Shown here: piece by piece, positions 5,282 through 7,448 of the stretch
How positions within the stretch are numbered: the first letter of the stretch is position 1
How the letters are laid out: every line of letters starts with the position of its first letter
Source of the DNA: an uncultured Bacilli bacterium
GTDB taxonomy: Bacteria; Bacillota_I; Bacilli_A; RFN20; CAG-631
Assembly: GCA_934215405.1 (NCBI GenBank)
Contig: CAKPZU010000105.1
Span: 1 to 7,448 of the forward strand
Direction: 5' to 3'
DNA length: 7,448 nucleotides
Notes under the pieces: generated by a model
Seen by the model: the letters and a program-made list of their open reading frames with translations, nothing else
Databases searched by the model: none
Told to the model about the DNA's origin: nothing
Position numbers and translations under genes: made by a program

Positions 5282-7175
5282 AACGCAAAGATTTTTAGGT
5301 ATTATTTTAAGTTGTTTATGTGCTTTAAATATTCCTTTAAGTATTAAAAAAGAAAGCAAAACTTATGCTTTATCAAATGAATTCACAGCAAAAGCAAGAG
5401 TAGTCGAAGAAAATAAGCTTATAGATCTTTCAAATTGGGAAGATGTTGCATCAACAAAGCTAGCAAATGAATTTTCACGTGAAAGAGAAGAAGTAAGCGA
5501 AAGCTATTTCCAAATGATGTGGGATAATACATCATTATATGTATTAACAAGAACAAATGATTCTATAATTGATACATGGGATCAAATAGAATTTGCTTTT
5601 TCAAATGGTAGTGCAAATAGTTACTTTAAAGCATCAATGGTTATTGATAATGGAACAAGATGGACAGAAAGCGTTGGCGAGCCACTTATGACAAGTACTG
5701 CAATATCAAATTTTGATGTAGATGGTAATCGTTATTTATTAACAAAGCATACATTAGCAGATAGTAGTATACTAGCAACAAATAATAAGGTAAGTGTAAA
5801 TGTTATATATTGGTCATTCACAGGACATGCATCAATTTGTAAATATTCAGCAAGTGCAAGTGCATCACCAAGTGAACAATTCACTCTTATTGGTACACCG
5901 ATTGGTAAAACACAAGAAGAGCTTGCTAATGAAGCAGCAGCTAAAGCAGTTGAAGAAAAAATTAATGCTATTCCAGAAATTATAACTGATGATAATAAAA
6001 TAATAGTTTTAGAAGCACGTAAAGCTTATGATGCACTTATAGACGCACAAAAAGAATTAATATCAGCAGCACTATATAAAAAGCTTACTGATGCAGAACA
6101 AGCAGTTATTAATCTTAACTATAAAGCAACAGCTATACCTAATTGGAAAGCAGATTTAACAGATCTTTCTATTTGGAAGGATGTTGCAAGTAACTCTTTA
6201 ACATATGAATTCCAAAGAGCTGCTAATTATACTGATAAAATCAATGTTTCTTTCCAAATGATTTGGGATTATACAACATTATATGTGCTTGTTAAAACTG
6301 ATGATAAAACTATTAGTGAAACAGATCAAATGGAATTTGCATACTTTAACGGAACTGAAGCCTCTTATTTCAATACTTCTTTTGGTGGCTGGCAAGCGCC
6401 AAATGGAGAATTAATGACTTCTTCTCAAATTAAAGCTTTTACAGATGAAAATGGTTATAGATATATAATTGTAAAAAGTACGCTAGTTGATGAAAGTGTA
6501 CTAAGAACAAATAATTCTATTATTATAAATGTTCTTTATAGAGATTTTACAGAAAATGAAAAACAATTATGTATTTATTCAGCAAGTGCTAGTGCTTCAC
6601 CAACTATGCCTATGTTATTAACTGGAACTCCTAGTGTTATTTCTGAAGAAGAAAAAGAATCAATTAAGCAAATAAATGACTGTATAGATTTGATTGTCGC
6701 AATTCCTTCAGAAATTACTCTTGAAGATGAAACAACAATTATTGTGGCTAAAAACGCTTACGATGCTTTAAAAGATGAGCAAAAAGCAGAGATAAATTCA
6801 AGAATAACTGATACATTAAATAATGCCGTGAAAACACTTAATGAGTTAAAAGCTGCCAAAGAAAAAGAAGAAAATGATAAAAAAGTAGCTAATGAAGTTA
6901 TAGCAAAAATAGACGCAATTGGAACTGTAACCCTTGAAAGTGAAACAGCAATTAATACAGCAAGAGAAGCCTATGAAGCATTAACAGCAGATCAAAAAGT
7001 ATATGTAAGTGAAGAAAAACTATCAGCTTTAACGACAGCCGAAAACACATTAAAAGAACTAAAGGCTGCAAAGGAAAATAAAAAGGGTTGTAAAGGTAAT
7101 GTTGGTGGTAGTTTAGCATTAACTTCTCTATTGTTTGTACTTTTATTATCTTTAAAAAAGAAAAAAACAATATAA
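5274..7175 (+). CDS. Modular surface protein: two CBM9/DOMON-like domains, three helical modules, GC-type C-terminal signal
   Basis: A 633-residue exported protein. The signal peptide probably ends at TYA (A32). Order: sandwich 1 (about 38-209), helical module (about 215-283), sandwich 2 (about 284-453), helical modules 2 and 3 (about 454-537 and 538-602), then KKGCKGNVGGS (C606), a hydrophobic segment (614-627) and KKKKTI. The sandwiches share DLSNWEDVAS / DLSIWKDVAS, an M-[MI]-W-D strand and a closing CxYSASASASP. The modules share ARKAYDAL, AKNAYDAL and AREAYEAL followed by a QK pair. Such modules are common spacers in Bacillota surface proteins, though I cannot name a Pfam entry with certainty. 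The start overlaps the preceding gene by 8 bp. AAGGAGG (5258-5264) lies inside that gene's Lys/Glu tail codons with a 9-base spacer. A likely role is a multivalent glycan-binding or scaffold protein, inferred from architecture and operon. Confidence 0.75.
   Translation: MNKTQRFLGIILSCLCALNIPLSIKKESKTYALSNEFTAKARVVEENKLIDLSNWEDVASTKLANEFSREREEVSESYFQMMWDNTSLYVLTRTNDSIIDTWDQIEFAFSNGSANSYFKASMVIDNGTRWTESVGEPLMTSTAISNFDVDGNRYLLTKHTLADSSILATNNKVSVNVIYWSFTGHASICKYSASASASPSEQFTLIGTPIGKTQEELANEAAAKAVEEKINAIPEIITDDNKIIVLEARKAYDALIDAQKELISAALYKKLTDAEQAVINLNYKATAIPNWKADLTDLSIWKDVASNSLTYEFQRAANYTDKINVSFQMIWDYTTLYVLVKTDDKTISETDQMEFAYFNGTEASYFNTSFGGWQAPNGELMTSSQIKAFTDENGYRYIIVKSTLVDESVLRTNNSIIINVLYRDFTENEKQLCIYSASASASPTMPMLLTGTPSVISEEEKESIKQINDCIDLIVAIPSEITLEDETTIIVAKNAYDALKDEQKAEINSRITDTLNNAVKTLNELKAAKEKEENDKKVANEVIAKIDAIGTVTLESETAINTAREAYEALTADQKVYVSEEKLSALTTAENTLKELKAAKENKKGCKGNVGGSLALTSLLFVLLLSLKKKKTI
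5385..5900 (+). repeat. Sandwich repeat copy 1 (protein residues 38-209)
   Basis: First copy of an internal duplication. Matching blocks with copy 2 are the W55 region, QMMWD, DQIEFAF, the EPLMTS segment, NRYLLTKHTLADSSIL, and C189 followed by YSASASASP. The DNA encoding the closing block is also similar between copies, which suggests a fairly recent duplication or strong selection on this segment. Confidence 0.7.
6123..6632 (+). repeat. Sandwich repeat copy 2 (protein residues 284-453)
   Basis: Second copy, with the W301 region, QMIWD, DQMEFAY, the GELMTS segment, YRYIIVKSTLVDESVL, and C433 followed by YSASASASP. The copies are diverged through the body but share the start and end motifs. 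The single sandwich of the preceding gene is a more distant third copy. Confidence 0.7.
6633..7079 (+). repeat. Tandem helical modules 2 and 3
   Basis: Two consecutive predicted three-helix modules, rich in Lys, Glu and Ala, separated by a charged KEKEENDKK-type linker. Each carries an A-[KR]-x-AY-[DE]-AL motif followed by a QK pair and a second amphipathic helix ending in LNELKAAKE or LKELKAAKE. They lift the sandwiches away from the membrane-proximal tail, so a stalk or spacer role is likely. Confidence 0.6.
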
Positions 7176-7194
7176 TAAAAATTTAATAATTACT

Positions 7195-7241
7195 AAAAAA
7201 CTCTAATAAATCGATGAAGATGATTTAAAAGAGTTTTTTTT
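7195..7241 (+). terminator. Rho-independent terminator of the GH36 operon
   Basis: AAAAAACTCT (7195-7204) pairs with AGAGTTTTTT (7230-7239), and the T-run continues to 7241. The loop can extend the stem through AAATC (7208-7212) and GATTT (7222-7226). It begins 20 bp after the last stop codon and is the only clear terminator following the three genes. Confidence 0.75.
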
Positions 7242-7242
7242 G

Positions 7243-7276
7243 CTCTTTAAAATGTATCATAAATAATTTTAAAGAG
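7243..7276. repeat. Inverted repeat CTCTTTAAAAT / ATTTTAAAGAG
   Basis: Perfect 11-bp arms at 7243-7253 and 7266-7276 flank a 12-base loop. No T-run follows on either strand. Its left arm can instead pair with AAAGAG at 7228-7233, which belongs to the operon terminator, so the two structures compete. Confidence 0.5.
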
Positions 7277-7361
7277 ATAAAAAACAAAGGATTATTTAAA
7301 AAGAATTAGAGTAAGGTTTATTTATAAAAATTAAAGAACGTTAATTGAAAAAGTAAATTCC

Positions 7362-7389
7362 GCCAAAAAAAGCAAAAAAAGCAAAAAAA
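7362..7389. repeat. Three phased A-tracts (GCAAAAAAA units)
   Basis: GCCAAAAAAA (7362-7371) is followed by two GCAAAAAAA units (7372-7380 and 7381-7389). A-tracts at a 9-10 bp step are expected to bend DNA. The tract could be a bend, a slippage-prone repeat, or part of the U-tract of a leftward terminator. It is not coding. Confidence 0.4.
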
Positions 7390-7391
7390 AT

Positions 7392-7443
7392 AAATGAGAA
7401 ATTAAAATCCGCAAATAAAAAGATTAGATTTCTCATTTTTTTT
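7392..7443. terminator. Possible bidirectional terminator at the right edge
   Basis: AAATGAGAAAT (7392-7402) and ATTTCTCATTT (7428-7438) form an 11-bp stem with a 25-base loop. On the plus strand T residues run from 7436 to 7443. On the minus strand the A-run at 7383-7390 gives a U-tract. It may serve a leftward gene beyond the window as well as backing up the operon terminator. The long loop lowers confidence. Confidence 0.5.
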
Positions 7444-7448
7444 ATGTT

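Noticed and set aside
5307..5321. Possible lipobox (ILSC, Cys at residue 14) in the large surface protein
   Set aside because: The hydrophobic stretch before the Cys is too short, the -2 residue is Leu, and a better signal peptidase I site (TYA, residue 32) follows.
4854..5985. Short plus-strand open frames inside the two surface-protein genes (4854-5072, 5800-5985)
   Set aside because: They are out of frame within well-supported genes, low in complexity and without good ribosome binding sites.
2128..7170. Short minus-strand open frames opposite the operon (2128-2316, 4231-4491, 6952-7170)
   Set aside because: They lie antisense to conserved coding sequence, with no recognisable domains or start signals.
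5171..7172. LPXTG-type sortase signals
   Set aside because: Neither tail contains LPXTG or a near variant before the hydrophobic segment; the conserved element is GC-x-[SG]-NV instead.

Overview
The window is strongly AT-rich. It has canonical AGGAGG-type ribosome binding sites, sigma-A-like promoters and Gram-positive-style secreted proteins. This fits a low-GC Bacillota or a related gut-type lineage (Erysipelotrichia or Mollicutes-like), but the sequence does not fix the taxon. The genes end in TAA or TAG and read with the standard bacterial code.

Left part (1-1690): one minus-strand gene (158-1597) encodes a Schlafen/AlbA_2-type protein with a GHKL-like ATP-binding domain and a C-terminal winged helix. 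It forms a self-contained unit. It has a near-consensus promoter (TTGACA, 17 bp, TATACT) embedded in an array of ACTTCAA repeats spaced about 11 bp apart and ending in a perfect 20-bp palindrome. A Rho-independent terminator starts 8 bp beyond its stop codon. Autoregulation is the natural reading. Beyond that terminator, at 63-120, lies an unexplained, comparatively GC-rich block that folds into two adjacent hairpins.

Middle part (1598-2167): a 570-bp divergent intergenic region without a convincing gene. It holds several operator-like elements: a paired 14-bp repeat, a near-perfect 25-bp inverted repeat, a LacI-operator-like 20-bp palindrome, and five TTTA units running into a TATAAT box.

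Right part (2168-7175): a tight plus-strand operon of three exported proteins. The first is a GH36-type alpha-galactosidase or alpha-N-acetylgalactosaminidase. The second has a single CBM9/DOMON-like beta-sandwich, a Ser/Asn-rich stalk and a membrane tail. The third is a larger protein with two such sandwiches, three helical modules and the same kind of tail. The gaps are 9 bp and an 8-bp overlap. The last two proteins share an unusual C-terminal signal: G-C-x-[SG]-N-V-[SG]-[SG], a hydrophobic segment, then lysines. It is not LPXTG; it resembles Cys-containing tripartite signals such as MYXO-CTERM. The inferred job is surface capture and trimming of an alpha-galactoside-containing glycan. No transporter, sortase or regulator gene is in the window.

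The end (7176-7448) holds a terminator for the operon, alternating inverted repeats, phased A-tracts and a second, possibly bidirectional, terminator.
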